This document shows positions 1-7,700 of a DNA stretch of 8,359 nt, in pieces (positions within the stretch are counted from its first letter, which is position 1; every line of letters begins with the position of its first letter). A program made the translations under genes and the position numbers. The stretch is taken from positions 1-8,359 of the forward strand of contig JAITPH010000047.1 in NCBI GenBank assembly GCA_031289515.1, in the 5' to 3' direction. The DNA is from Tannerella sp. (GTDB lineage: Bacteria > Bacteroidota > Bacteroidia > Bacteroidales > Tannerellaceae). The notes beneath the pieces are model-generated. The model was not told the origin of the DNA, did not search any database, and saw only the letters and a program-made list of their open reading frames with translations.

Positions 1-1289
1 ATAACGCTGCCCGGCGCCATTTTTGATTCGGGATTCAGGCGCATGGCAACGTCGAGAAATTCCTTGTCGAGGAAAGGCACGCGCCCTTCGACGCCCCACG
101 CTGCCAGACTTTTATTCGCCCGCAGGCAGTCGTAGAGGTACAACTTGCTTATCTTGCGCAAAGTCTCTTCGTGAAAAGACTTTGCATCGGGCGCTTTATG
201 AAAGTACAGGTAACCGCCGAAAACCTCGTCCGCCCCTTCGCCGCTTAAAACCATTTTTATGCCCATACTTTTAATGACGCGCGACAAAAGGTACATCGGC
301 GTCGACGCCCGGACTGTCGTAACGTCATAAGTCTCAATGTGATAAATAACGTCGCGTATGGCGTCAAGTCCTTCCTGAATGGTGTAGTTTATCTCGTGAT
401 GCACCGTTCCGATATGGTCGGCAACCTTCCGGGCCGCCGACAGGTCGGGCGCGCCTTTCAGACCGATGGCAAACGAATGTAACTGCGGCCACCACGCCTC
501 CGTCCGGTTGCCGTCCTCGATGCGCTTTGCCGCATAACGCTTGGCGACCGCCGAGATTACCGACGAATCCAGACCGCCCGACAATAACACTCCATAAGGA
601 ACGTCGCTCATCAATTGGCGCGAAACGGCGTCCTCAAGCGCCACCCGCAATTCATCCTTGTCCGCCGGATTATTCTTTACGTTCTCGTAATCCATCCAGT
701 CGCGGCTATACCATTTGACAGGCTCGGCATCGCGGCTGCACCATACGTGTCCGGGTTTGAACTGGTCGTATTCCGTAGCGAATCCTTCGAGACTTTTCAG
801 CTCCGAAGACACGAGCACATGTCCGTCGGCGTCTTTTCCGATATACAGCGGAATGACGCCTATCTCGTCGCGGGCTATCATAAACAAGTCTTTTTCCTCG
901 TCATAAAGCGCAAAAGCAAATATCCCGCTTATGTCTTCCAGAAAATCGATGCCTTTTTCCTTGTACAGCGCAAGGATGACTTCGCAGTCGGAGCCTGTCT
1001 GATACTCGTATTTGTCTTTCGTACGCTCGCGTATGTCGCGATGATTGTAAATTTCGCCGTTTACGCAAAGTATTATTTTGCCGTCGGGGCTTATCAACGG
1101 CTGTTTGCCCGAAGCCGGATCGACGATAGACAGGCGTTCATGTACAAGTATCGCCGTTTTTCCGGTATAAATACCGCTCCAGTCAGGTCCGCGATGGCGA
1201 ATCCTTTTACTCATTTTCAACGCCTGGGCGCGTAACGCATCCGTCTGTTCTTCCTTGCGGATATTAAATATCGCTGTTATTCCACACAT
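1..1289 (-). CDS. asnB: Asparagine synthetase B, glutamine-hydrolysing (C-terminus beyond window)
   Basis: Makes asparagine from aspartate, ATP and glutamine in the cytoplasm. The 429 visible codons begin MCGITAIFNI, so Cys2 is the N-terminal nucleophile of a class II glutamine amidotransferase domain (about residues 1-200, with RHRGPDWSG at 31-39, ERLSIVD at 51-57 and NGEIYNH at 77-83). The synthetase domain follows, with the ATP-pyrophosphatase loop SGGLDSS at 237-243, SGEGADE at 349-355 and WGVEGRVPFLD at 398-408. The sequence closely follows the E. coli AsnB pattern throughout. That protein has about 554 residues, so roughly 125 residues are missing off the left edge; no frameshift is seen. 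The start is fixed because Cys must follow the removed Met. It is the last visible gene of the gltB-gltD-asnB operon, 36 nt after gltD, and uses the same glutamine pool. No Shine-Dalgarno sequence is present, only an A-rich leader. Confidence 0.97.
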   Translation of the reverse strand, partial: MCGITAIFNIRKEEQTDALRAQALKMSKRIRHRGPDWSGIYTGKTAILVHERLSIVDPASGKQPLISPDGKIILCVNGEIYNHRDIRERTKDKYEYQTGSDCEVILALYKEKGIDFLEDISGIFAFALYDEEKDLFMIARDEIGVIPLYIGKDADGHVLVSSELKSLEGFATEYDQFKPGHVWCSRDAEPVKWYSRDWMDYENVKNNPADKDELRVALEDAVSRQLMSDVPYGVLLSGGLDSSVISAVAKRYAAKRIEDGNRTEAWWPQLHSFAIGLKGAPDLSAARKVADHIGTVHHEINYTIQEGLDAIRDVIYHIETYDVTTVRASTPMYLLSRVIKSMGIKMVLSGEGADEVFGGYLYFHKAPDAKSFHEETLRKISKLYLYDCLRANKSLAAWGVEGRVPFLDKEFLDVAMRLNPESKMAPGSV

Positions 1290-1325
1290 AATCTTATTTT
1301 TATTTTTGTATTTGTATTTATATTT
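1290..1325 (-). promoter_or_regulatory. A-rich SD-less leader between gltD and asnB
   Basis: This 36-nt spacer is almost entirely A and T. On the coding (minus) strand it is a run of short repeats of the type ATAAATAC, AAATAC, AAAAATAAAAATAAG directly before the asnB ATG. There is no GGAGG-like site. Bacteroidota genes commonly start on unstructured A-rich leaders, so this is probably the ribosome landing region. No hairpin or terminator is visible, so gltD and asnB are expected to share a transcript. Confidence 0.55.
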
Positions 1326-2747
1326 TTATGAAAGAAATCTGTCTATCGCATCTGCGGTCTTGCGTCCCGAAGCCATTGCCCGCACGACGAGGCTTGCGCC
1401 CGAAACGGCGTCGCCGCACGCAAATACCTTCTCCGACGAAGTCCGGTTGTTACCGTCTACCGCAATATTGAGGCGTTGATCGGTATTGAGCGACAGTTCG
1501 CCGATAACGCCCTCCTGAACAGGATTGACGAAACCCATGCAGAGGAAGACGAGGTCTGCTGCGATCGTCTCTTTCTTGCCTGTCGGTTTCATTTCCGGAC
1601 GACCGCCCGCCTTAGCTTCCGTCCACGCAACTTCTTCTACCTCAACCTCTTTAACGTTTCCCTTGCCGTCGCCGGTGAATTTATTTGTAGTAAGATTCCA
1701 GCGGCGCACGCATCCTTCTTCATGGCTGCTGCTCGTCTTGAGAATTTGAGGCCACATTGGCCACGGCGTCTGTGGATTGAAGTCTTTCGGCGGTTGAGGC
1801 AATATCTCTATCTGCGTTACGCTTTTTGCGCCATGGCGATTCGACGTGCCGACGCAGTCGCTGCCCGTATCGCCGCCGCCTATGACAAGCACGTTTTTGC
1901 CTTTTGCCGAAATACGCTCTTTATCGGGTATTTTAATGCCGCCGAGGACGCGATTCTGCTGTCCCAAAAATTCGAGGGCGAAATATATGCCGTTGAGTTC
2001 GCGCCCTTCAACTTTCAGGTCGCGCGGCGCTTCGCATCCGATCGACAGGCATACGGCGTCGTAGTTGTCGAGCAGTTCGTTTATTTTCAAGTCTTTGCCG
2101 ACGTGGCATTTGTTTTTGAATTTCACGCCTTCACGTTCCATGAGGTCGATGCGGCGGTCGATAATCAGTTTACTCAGTTTGAAGTTGGGAATACCGAAGC
2201 GCAGCAAGCCGCCCGCCCATTCGTCTTTCTCGAATACGGTCACTTTGTAGCCTTTGCGATTCAGCTGGTTAGCGACCGTCAAGCCTGCCGGGCCGCTGCC
2301 CACGACGGCAACCTTCTTGCCGTTGCGCACCGGCGTTACCGGTTTGATGAAGCCCTCATGGAATGCCGCTTCCACGATGGCGACTTCGTTCTCGCGGATA
2401 GTCACCGGCTCGTGAATGCTCAAATTCAGCACGCAGCTTTTTTCGCACAGCGCGGGACAGATGCGTCCTGTAAATTCAGGAAAGTCGCAAGTCTGTTCAA
2501 GTATCCTGAATGCGTCCTGCCACCTGCCTTTATAAAGCAGATCTTGCCATTCCGGTTGTTTATTGCCGATCGGACAAGCCCAATGGCAAAACGGCACGCC
2601 GCAATCCATGCAACGCGAAGCCTGCGTCCTGCGGTCGCTACTGTTCAGCGTCTGTTCTACCTCGCTGAAATCGGTTTTTCTCTCGTATATCGGTCTGTAT
2701 CCGGCTTCCTGCCTTGGTACAGTTAAAAATGCTTTTGGATTTCCCAT
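1326..2747 (-). CDS. gltD: Glutamate synthase small (beta) subunit
   Basis: 473 residues, the usual length (E. coli GltD about 472). The beta subunit oxidises NAD(P)H through FAD and passes electrons through iron-sulfur clusters to GltB, which makes glutamate from glutamine and 2-oxoglutarate. Seven cysteines fit the two N-terminal [4Fe-4S] clusters: Cys46, 49, 54 and 58 (CMDCGVPFCHWACP) and Cys97, 101 and 105 (CPALCEKSC). The FAD Rossmann motif VVGSGPAG is at 148-155, the NAD(P)H motif IGGGDTGSDCVGT at 289-301, and the C-terminal FAD motif ACGDAVSGASLVVRA at 443-457. Cluster spacing and the GGGDTG motif look more like the Bacillus/eukaryotic GOGAT type than E. coli GltD, whose equivalent motif is GGGDTA followed by a pair of arginines; here the following strand reads IEILPQPP, so NADH or NADPH preference is open. 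The start ATG lies 21 nt after the gltB stop, with only an A-rich stretch before it. Confidence 0.97.
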   Translation of the reverse strand: MGNPKAFLTVPRQEAGYRPIYERKTDFSEVEQTLNSSDRRTQASRCMDCGVPFCHWACPIGNKQPEWQDLLYKGRWQDAFRILEQTCDFPEFTGRICPALCEKSCVLNLSIHEPVTIRENEVAIVEAAFHEGFIKPVTPVRNGKKVAVVGSGPAGLTVANQLNRKGYKVTVFEKDEWAGGLLRFGIPNFKLSKLIIDRRIDLMEREGVKFKNKCHVGKDLKINELLDNYDAVCLSIGCEAPRDLKVEGRELNGIYFALEFLGQQNRVLGGIKIPDKERISAKGKNVLVIGGGDTGSDCVGTSNRHGAKSVTQIEILPQPPKDFNPQTPWPMWPQILKTSSSHEEGCVRRWNLTTNKFTGDGKGNVKEVEVEEVAWTEAKAGGRPEMKPTGKKETIAADLVFLCMGFVNPVQEGVIGELSLNTDQRLNIAVDGNNRTSSEKVFACGDAVSGASLVVRAMASGRKTADAIDRFLS

Positions 2748-2768
2748 AGTTATTTTTTTCTCAACTGA

Positions 2769-5700
2769 TTAATAGTCTCTCTGCACCTCGGCAATTTTGC
2801 GTTGCAGCTTCTTCATTTGTTCCTCCTGCAAGACTTTTTTATACTCTATCGGAACTATTTCGATAAATTCTCCGGAATATCTGTCCCAATTATCGAGCAT
2901 ATCGCTTGCGATATGGCTACCTGTGAAGTGATAGTGTTTACGTATAAGTTCGTGCAGCTCTTTGCGACGCGAACTCTCCTCAATAAGCGACAGTTCGACC
3001 ATTTCCATGTTACAGTAATAATCGAAGTTGCCTTTTTTGTTCCAGACGTAAGCGACGCCTCCGCTCATACCGGCGGCGAAGTTACGGCCTGTTTCGCCGA
3101 GAACGACGACCCGTCCGCCTGTCATGTATTCGCAGCAATGGTCGCCGACGCCTTCGACTATGGCGATAGCGCCGCTGTTGCGCACGCAAAAACGCTCGCC
3201 GACGCGACCGTTGATATAGACTTCGCCGCTCGTAGCTCCATATAATAATGTATTACCGGCTATCGTATTGTCTTCGGCTATGAATGTCGAGCGTACCGGC
3301 GGCGAGAGGCTGATTCGTCCGCCGCTAAGCCCTTTGCCGAGATAGTCGTTGGCCTCGCCTTCGAGACGGAAGTTGATGCCCGCAGCCAAAAATGCTCCGA
3401 AACTCTGACCGGCAGAGCCTTTGAACTTGACGTTTATCGTATGGTCGGGCAGTCCCGCCTCGCCGTATTTCTTGGCTATAATACCCGAAATCATCGCCCC
3501 GACAGCACGGTCGGTATTTGCTATCGTATAGTCGAGCGATATTTCCCGCTGTTTTTCGATAGCGTTTTTTGCCTGATTTATTATGTCGCGGTCTTTAACG
3601 TTTTCGATATGATGTATCTGGTCGGTAGTTTTCTTGATGGAAGACGTGAAGCCTTCTTTCGGAAAATAAGTCAGTTTGCTGAAGTCAAGCAAGTCGTGCT
3701 TCGTGATGCCGTCCGACGGCTTGCGTTCTATAAGGTCGGTGCGACCGATTATGTCGTCGAATTTGGTAAAGCCCATTTCTGCAAGATATTCGCGCACCTC
3801 CTCCGCCAGATAGTTGAAGTAGTTTACAAGATATTCATATTTGCCGTGAAAGCGTCGCCGCAGTTCTTCATCCTGCGTAGCCACGCCGACCGGACACGTG
3901 TTAAGATGGCATTTGCGCATCATCACGCAACCCAAAACGATAAGCGCCGACGTCGCAAAGCCAAATTCTTCCGCGCCGAGCAGCGCCATGACGATAATAT
4001 CGCGACCGGTCTTTATCTGTCCGTCGGTCTGCAGTCTGACCTGTCCGCGAAGTCCGTTCAGCACAAGCGTCTGTTGCGTCTCCGACAATCCGAGTTCGGG
4101 CGATATGCCTGCATAACGGATCGAACTGATAGGCGACGCGCCTGTTCCGCCGTCGGCTCCGGAGATGATGATACGGTCTGCCTTAGCCTTTGCCACTCCG
4201 GCGGCGATAGTGCCTACCCCTGTCTCTGCAACAAGTTTGACGCTTATTTCCGCCTGCGGATTGACGTTTTTCAGGTCAAAGATAAGTTGCGCCAGATCTT
4301 CGATAGAATAAATGTCGTGATGGGGCGGCGGCGAAATCAGCGAAATGCCGGGTATCGAATGTCGCGTCTTTGCTATGATTGTATCTACCTTATGACCGGG
4401 CAATTGTCCGCCCTCGCCCGGTTTTGCTCCTTGCGCTATTTTTATCTGTATCTCGTCGGCGTTGACAAGATATTCGGCCGTCACGCCAAAACGTCCCGAC
4501 GCCACTTGTTTTATAGCCGACCTGAGTGAAAGTCCGTCTTTGCGTGGTTTGAAGCGTTCCGGATCTTCGCCGCCCTCGCCGGTATTGCTGCGTCCGTGGA
4601 TGAAATTCATTGCCATCGCTATCGTTTCGTGCGCTTCCCTGCTTATCGAGCCGTAACTCATTGCGCCGGTGACGAATCGCCGCATTATCTCGCTCGCAGG
4701 CTCTACCTTGTCGATGGATACAGCCTTCTTTGCCTTTTTGAAAGCAAGAAAATCGCGAATGAATATGGGGTCGGGCTTGCTGTTTATTATGCCGGTATAT
4801 TTTTTGAAGAGACTGTAATTGCCTGTGCGCGTGGCAAGTTGCAGCGTCGATATCGTCTCCGGATTCCATGCGTGCGCCTCGCCGTCTTTGCGGTACGACA
4901 ATATGCCGTGATGTGGCAGCGTTTCGGGAATATTCTCATTGAACGCCCTGTTATGCAGTATCTTGGAATCGGCCACGATCTCGTTCAGGCGTATGCCTCC
5001 GATGGTATTGACCGCTCCGCCGAAATATTTTTCGCTCAACTCCTCGCTGATGCCTATCGCCTCAAAGAGTTTTGCGCCTCGATAACTGCGGATTGTGCTT
5101 ATGCCCATCTTGCTGATTATCTTGAGCAAACCTTTACAGATAGCTTTTACGTAGTTTTTCTCCGCCGTGACGAGGTCTAATTGCAACTCTTTTTTATTCA
5201 CCAGATCGTCGAGAACGGCGAAAGCCATGTACGGATTCAGCGCGCTTGCCCCGTAGCCAAGCAGCAGGGCGGCGTGCATCACCTCGCGCATCTCGCCGGT
5301 TTCGACTATCAATGCCGTCTGTACGCGCTTCTGTACCGAGATAAGGTAGTGGTGAACGGCGCTTACGGCAAGAAGCGACGGTATTGGCGCCATTTTTTCA
5401 TTTACGCCGCGATCGCTCAATATGATGTAGTTAACGCCGTCTTTCACCGATTGCTCGGCTTGCTTGCATAGCTGATTCAGAGCCTTTTCAAGTCCGTCGC
5501 GTCCCTTGGCTATCTCATAAAGCATTGATAACTTGATGGATTTGAATCCCTTGTATCTTATATTGCATATTATGTCAAGTTGCGTGTTGCTCAAAATGGG
5601 GTGGGGCAAGCGTACCATTTTGCAATGCGATTCGTTGGGCGTCAGGATGTTATCGCCGACAGCGCCTATATATTCCGAAAGACTCATCACAAGTTCCTCG

Positions 5701-7286
5701 CGGATAGGGTCGATAGGCGGATTCGTCACCTGCGCAAACTGCTGTCGGAAGTAGTTGTAAAGCAGTTGCGGGCGTTTCGAGATAGCGGCAAGCGGCGAGT
5801 CGAAGCCCATCGAGCCGACAGGTTCAACGCCGCCGGTAGCCATCGGTACTATGATGCGTTCTATCTCCTCGCGGGTATAGTCAAACAGGCTGAGGCGTTG
5901 CTCGAACTTGTCTATGCTGCTTGCCACGTGGCGTCCGGATTTCAGCTCGTCAAGCTCTACACGGTTGTTAGTCAGCCATGAACGATACGGTTTTGCCTGC
6001 GACAACTCTTCTTTCAACTCCTCGTCGAAAAATATTTTGCCCTGTTCCGTGTCTACGAGGATGATTTTGCCCGGTTGCAACCGTCCTTTTGCCTTTATCT
6101 CGCCCGGCTCAAGGTCTACGACGCCTACTTCGGAGGCTACAACCATGATGTCGTTCTTTGTGACAAGGTAGCGGGCGGGACGCAGACCGTTGCGGTCGAG
6201 CATGCCGCCGGCATAACGTCCGTCGCTGAACATAAGCGCTGCCGGGCCGTCCCACGGCTCCATCAGGATTGAATGATATTCGTAGAACGATTTGAGGTCT
6301 TCGGTAATGGGATTCTTGTCGTTGAAACTTTCGGGGACGAGCATCGCCATCGCGTGCGGCAGACTCATGCCCGAAGCTACAAGATATTCGAGAACGTTGT
6401 CGAACGAAGCGCTGTCGCTCATGCCGGGCTGCACTATCGGACGCAACGAATCTATATTTTCTAATGAAGGAAAGGCAAGGACGCCTTCGCGCGCTTCCAT
6501 CCATCCGCGATTGCCGCGAATTGTGTTTATCTCGCCGTTGTGAGCGAGCAGGCGGAATGGCTGCGCAAGGCTCCAGCGCGGGAAAGTGTTGGTGCTGAAA
6601 CGCGAATGTACGAGCGCCAGTCCGGTCGTGAAATAGTTGTTTACAAGATCGGGATAATAGCCGCGCAACTGCATCGTTTCGAGCATTCCTTTATATACTA
6701 TGATTCGCGTAGAGAGCGAAACGACGTAAAAGTCGCTTTTATCCGTCAACGCGCTGTCGTTCACGCGGCTTTCTATGCGTCGGCGTATGATGTAGAGCTT
6801 GAGTTCGAGTTTTTGCTGGTCGTTTTCGCCTGTTATGAAAATCTGTTTTATATCCGGTTCTGCCGCCCGCGCTTCGTCGCCGAGTATGTCGGGATTAGTG
6901 GGCACTTTGCGGATGTGCATCAACGAAAGTCCTTCTCTTTCAATCTCTTCGATGATGATGCTGAGTATCTCCGACTGCTGATTCTCGTCTTTTGGCAGGA
7001 AGACAATTCCTGTGCCGTATTTGCCTTTTTCGGGGACGGGTATTCCTTGCAGAAGGATAAATTCATGCGGTATCTGAAGCAGTATGCCTGCTCCGTCGCC
7101 GGTTTTGTTGTCTGCGCCTTCAGCTCCGCGGTGGCGCAGGTTTTCGAGCACTTTTAGAGCCGATTCCATGATGTCGTGCGACTTCTCGCCGCGTATGTGG
7201 ACAATCATGCCGACGCCGCACGCATCGCGCTCATATTCAGGATTATAAAGTCCATACTTCTTAGTCGAAATGTTTCTTTCTGTCAT
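2769..7286 (-). CDS. gltB: Glutamate synthase large (alpha) subunit
   Basis: 1505 residues, complete and of typical length. It transfers the amide nitrogen of glutamine to 2-oxoglutarate, giving two glutamates, with electrons from GltD. Cys23 (ERDACGVGM) is the expected nucleophile of the class II amidotransferase domain, so residues 1-22 should be a cleaved propeptide. HNGEIN at 249-254, and further on GMSDSASFDN, EPWDGPA and DRNGLRPAR, mark the same domain (to about 430). A central domain follows. The FMN-binding synthase domain spans about 840-1230 (MSYGSISREAHE from 876, then GAKPGEGGQLPG, ISPPPHHDIYS and SGADGGTGASP). Cys1120, 1126 and 1131 (GCVMMRKCHLNTC) have the C-x5-C-x4-C spacing of the [3Fe-4S] cluster. 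A Gly-rich beta-helix domain (GLSGGRISLSPP, about 1310 onward) ends the protein. First gene of the operon; no later Met upstream of Cys23 competes as start. Confidence 0.98.
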   Translation of the reverse strand: MTERNISTKKYGLYNPEYERDACGVGMIVHIRGEKSHDIMESALKVLENLRHRGAEGADNKTGDGAGILLQIPHEFILLQGIPVPEKGKYGTGIVFLPKDENQQSEILSIIIEEIEREGLSLMHIRKVPTNPDILGDEARAAEPDIKQIFITGENDQQKLELKLYIIRRRIESRVNDSALTDKSDFYVVSLSTRIIVYKGMLETMQLRGYYPDLVNNYFTTGLALVHSRFSTNTFPRWSLAQPFRLLAHNGEINTIRGNRGWMEAREGVLAFPSLENIDSLRPIVQPGMSDSASFDNVLEYLVASGMSLPHAMAMLVPESFNDKNPITEDLKSFYEYHSILMEPWDGPAALMFSDGRYAGGMLDRNGLRPARYLVTKNDIMVVASEVGVVDLEPGEIKAKGRLQPGKIILVDTEQGKIFFDEELKEELSQAKPYRSWLTNNRVELDELKSGRHVASSIDKFEQRLSLFDYTREEIERIIVPMATGGVEPVGSMGFDSPLAAISKRPQLLYNYFRQQFAQVTNPPIDPIREELVMSLSEYIGAVGDNILTPNESHCKMVRLPHPILSNTQLDIICNIRYKGFKSIKLSMLYEIAKGRDGLEKALNQLCKQAEQSVKDGVNYIILSDRGVNEKMAPIPSLLAVSAVHHYLISVQKRVQTALIVETGEMREVMHAALLLGYGASALNPYMAFAVLDDLVNKKELQLDLVTAEKNYVKAICKGLLKIISKMGISTIRSYRGAKLFEAIGISEELSEKYFGGAVNTIGGIRLNEIVADSKILHNRAFNENIPETLPHHGILSYRKDGEAHAWNPETISTLQLATRTGNYSLFKKYTGIINSKPDPIFIRDFLAFKKAKKAVSIDKVEPASEIMRRFVTGAMSYGSISREAHETIAMAMNFIHGRSNTGEGGEDPERFKPRKDGLSLRSAIKQVASGRFGVTAEYLVNADEIQIKIAQGAKPGEGGQLPGHKVDTIIAKTRHSIPGISLISPPPHHDIYSIEDLAQLIFDLKNVNPQAEISVKLVAETGVGTIAAGVAKAKADRIIISGADGGTGASPISSIRYAGISPELGLSETQQTLVLNGLRGQVRLQTDGQIKTGRDIIVMALLGAEEFGFATSALIVLGCVMMRKCHLNTCPVGVATQDEELRRRFHGKYEYLVNYFNYLAEEVREYLAEMGFTKFDDIIGRTDLIERKPSDGITKHDLLDFSKLTYFPKEGFTSSIKKTTDQIHHIENVKDRDIINQAKNAIEKQREISLDYTIANTDRAVGAMISGIIAKKYGEAGLPDHTINVKFKGSAGQSFGAFLAAGINFRLEGEANDYLGKGLSGGRISLSPPVRSTFIAEDNTIAGNTLLYGATSGEVYINGRVGERFCVRNSGAIAIVEGVGDHCCEYMTGGRVVVLGETGRNFAAGMSGGVAYVWNKKGNFDYYCNMEMVELSLIEESSRRKELHELIRKHYHFTGSHIASDMLDNWDRYSGEFIEIVPIEYKKVLQEEQMKKLQRKIAEVQRDY

Positions 7287-7310
7287 TTTGGATTGTCTTT
7301 ATGTTTGTTT

Positions 7311-7333
7311 ATTTTGGCATAATATGCCAAAAT
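7311..7333. promoter_or_regulatory. 23-bp perfect inverted repeat at the gltB start site (operator or 5' hairpin)
   Basis: Two perfect 10-bp arms, ATTTTGGCAT (7311-7320) and ATGCCAAAAT (7324-7333), flank the 3-nt spacer AAT. The near edge is 24 nt from the gltB ATG and the far edge lies 6 nt past the predicted -7 element, so it should cover about +1 to +24 of the transcript. A dimeric repressor bound here would block initiation; alternatively the RNA would carry a 10-bp hairpin with a three-base loop at its 5' end. I do not recognise the half-site as belonging to a named regulator. The symmetry is seen directly; its function is inferred. Confidence 0.6.
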
Positions 7334-7339
7334 GTCCTG

Positions 7340-7374
7340 CAAAGATATGATATTTTTAATAAATCACATACAAA
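7340..7374 (-). promoter_or_regulatory. Bacteroidota-type promoter for gltB-gltD-asnB
   Basis: On the minus strand, TATCTTTG (7347-7340) matches the Bacteroidota -7 consensus TAnnTTTG exactly. A TTTG (7374-7371) could serve as the -33 element; the 23-nt spacer is at the long end of what is usual. The predicted start of transcription, a few bases beyond 7340, gives a leader of about 45-50 nt. That leader is A-rich near the ATG (AAACAAACATAAAGACAATC) and lacks a Shine-Dalgarno sequence. Confidence 0.65.
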
Positions 7375-7452
7375 TCATTCTGAATATTTGAAATTTTGAA
7401 AAAAAATAACGCCTCCGAAGCCCTAATTATTCGACAAAAATCCCGTCGCAAA

Positions 7453-7673
7453 AGTCCGTTAAGACTTGTATATCAGCAGAAAAAGCAGTCCGTCAGAACT
7501 TGCATATCAACAGAAAAAAAATAGTCTGTCAGGAACTTCGACTGCGACAATTCGTCCGTTTACTGTGAAAAACATGTATATCAGCAGAAAAAATAGTCCG
7601 TCAGGACTTGCATATCAATAGAAAAAAGCCCCTCCGCGAAATATTTGTCCGTAGGACATACACGCAGAATGAA
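7453..7673. repeat. Array of about six degenerate 34-42-bp tandem repeats
   Basis: Units begin at 7453, 7487, 7523, 7553, 7595 and 7647. The best-kept ones read AGTCCGTCAGGACTTG followed by CATATCARCAGAAAAAA. Unit 1 has the variant AGTCCGTTAAGACTT; unit 3 keeps only its head (AGTCTGTCAGGAACTT); unit 4 has a diverged middle but the tail TGTATATCAGCAG; unit 6 is the most decayed (GTCCGTAGGACATACACGCAG) and is separated from unit 5 by about 20 nt. Steps between starts are 34, 36, 30, 42 and 52, around a basic period near 36. Several units contain a small inverted repeat, perfect in unit 5 (AGTCC-GTCA-GGACT) and unit 6 (GTCC-GTA-GGAC). On the minus strand the hairpin of units 2 and 5 is followed by a T run. 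The divergence, lack of unique spacers and short period do not fit a CRISPR array. Confidence 0.75.
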
Positions 7674-7679
7674 GAGGGC
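7622..7679 (-). terminator. Terminator-like hairpin facing left, with nested stem
   Basis: Read on the minus strand, GCCCTC (7679-7674) can pair with GAGGGGC (7634-7628) with one bulged G, and six T follow directly (7627-7622). Inside the long loop, GTCC-TAC-GGAC (7657-7647) forms a second perfect stem that belongs to repeat unit 6. The shape resembles an intrinsic terminator, but no minus-strand gene lies to its right in this window, so it may be a relic or an insulator for the gltB promoter. The six-pair outer stem and long loop make this a tentative call. Confidence 0.35.
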
Positions 7680-7700
7680 GTGTCAAAAAGCAGGTATTTT

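Noticed and set aside
1..1289. Plus-strand open frames across the asnB region (for example 615-1235)
   Set aside because: The minus strand carries an uninterrupted AsnB reading frame with all catalytic motifs; the plus-strand frames are shadows.
1476..2726. Long plus-strand open frame (416 codons) opposite gltD
   Set aside because: It is fully antisense to a gene with complete GltD motifs, has no family-like motifs, and is explained by G/C-rich third codon positions on the gltD strand leaving few stop codons opposite.
3441..4529. Plus-strand open frame (362 codons) opposite gltB
   Set aside because: Antisense shadow of the FMN and iron-sulfur region of gltB; no promoter, no recognisable domain, composition typical of reverse-frame translation.
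7463..7620. Small protein with repeated YISRKSSPS-like peptide encoded by the array
   Set aside because: The frame has no start codon near its beginning, the only ATG (7574) leaves 15 codons, neighbouring units contain stops or indels, and the pattern is a by-product of a period close to 36.
7453..7673. CRISPR array
   Set aside because: Units abut with no unique spacers of constant length, the repeat itself is degenerate, and no cas gene is in the window.
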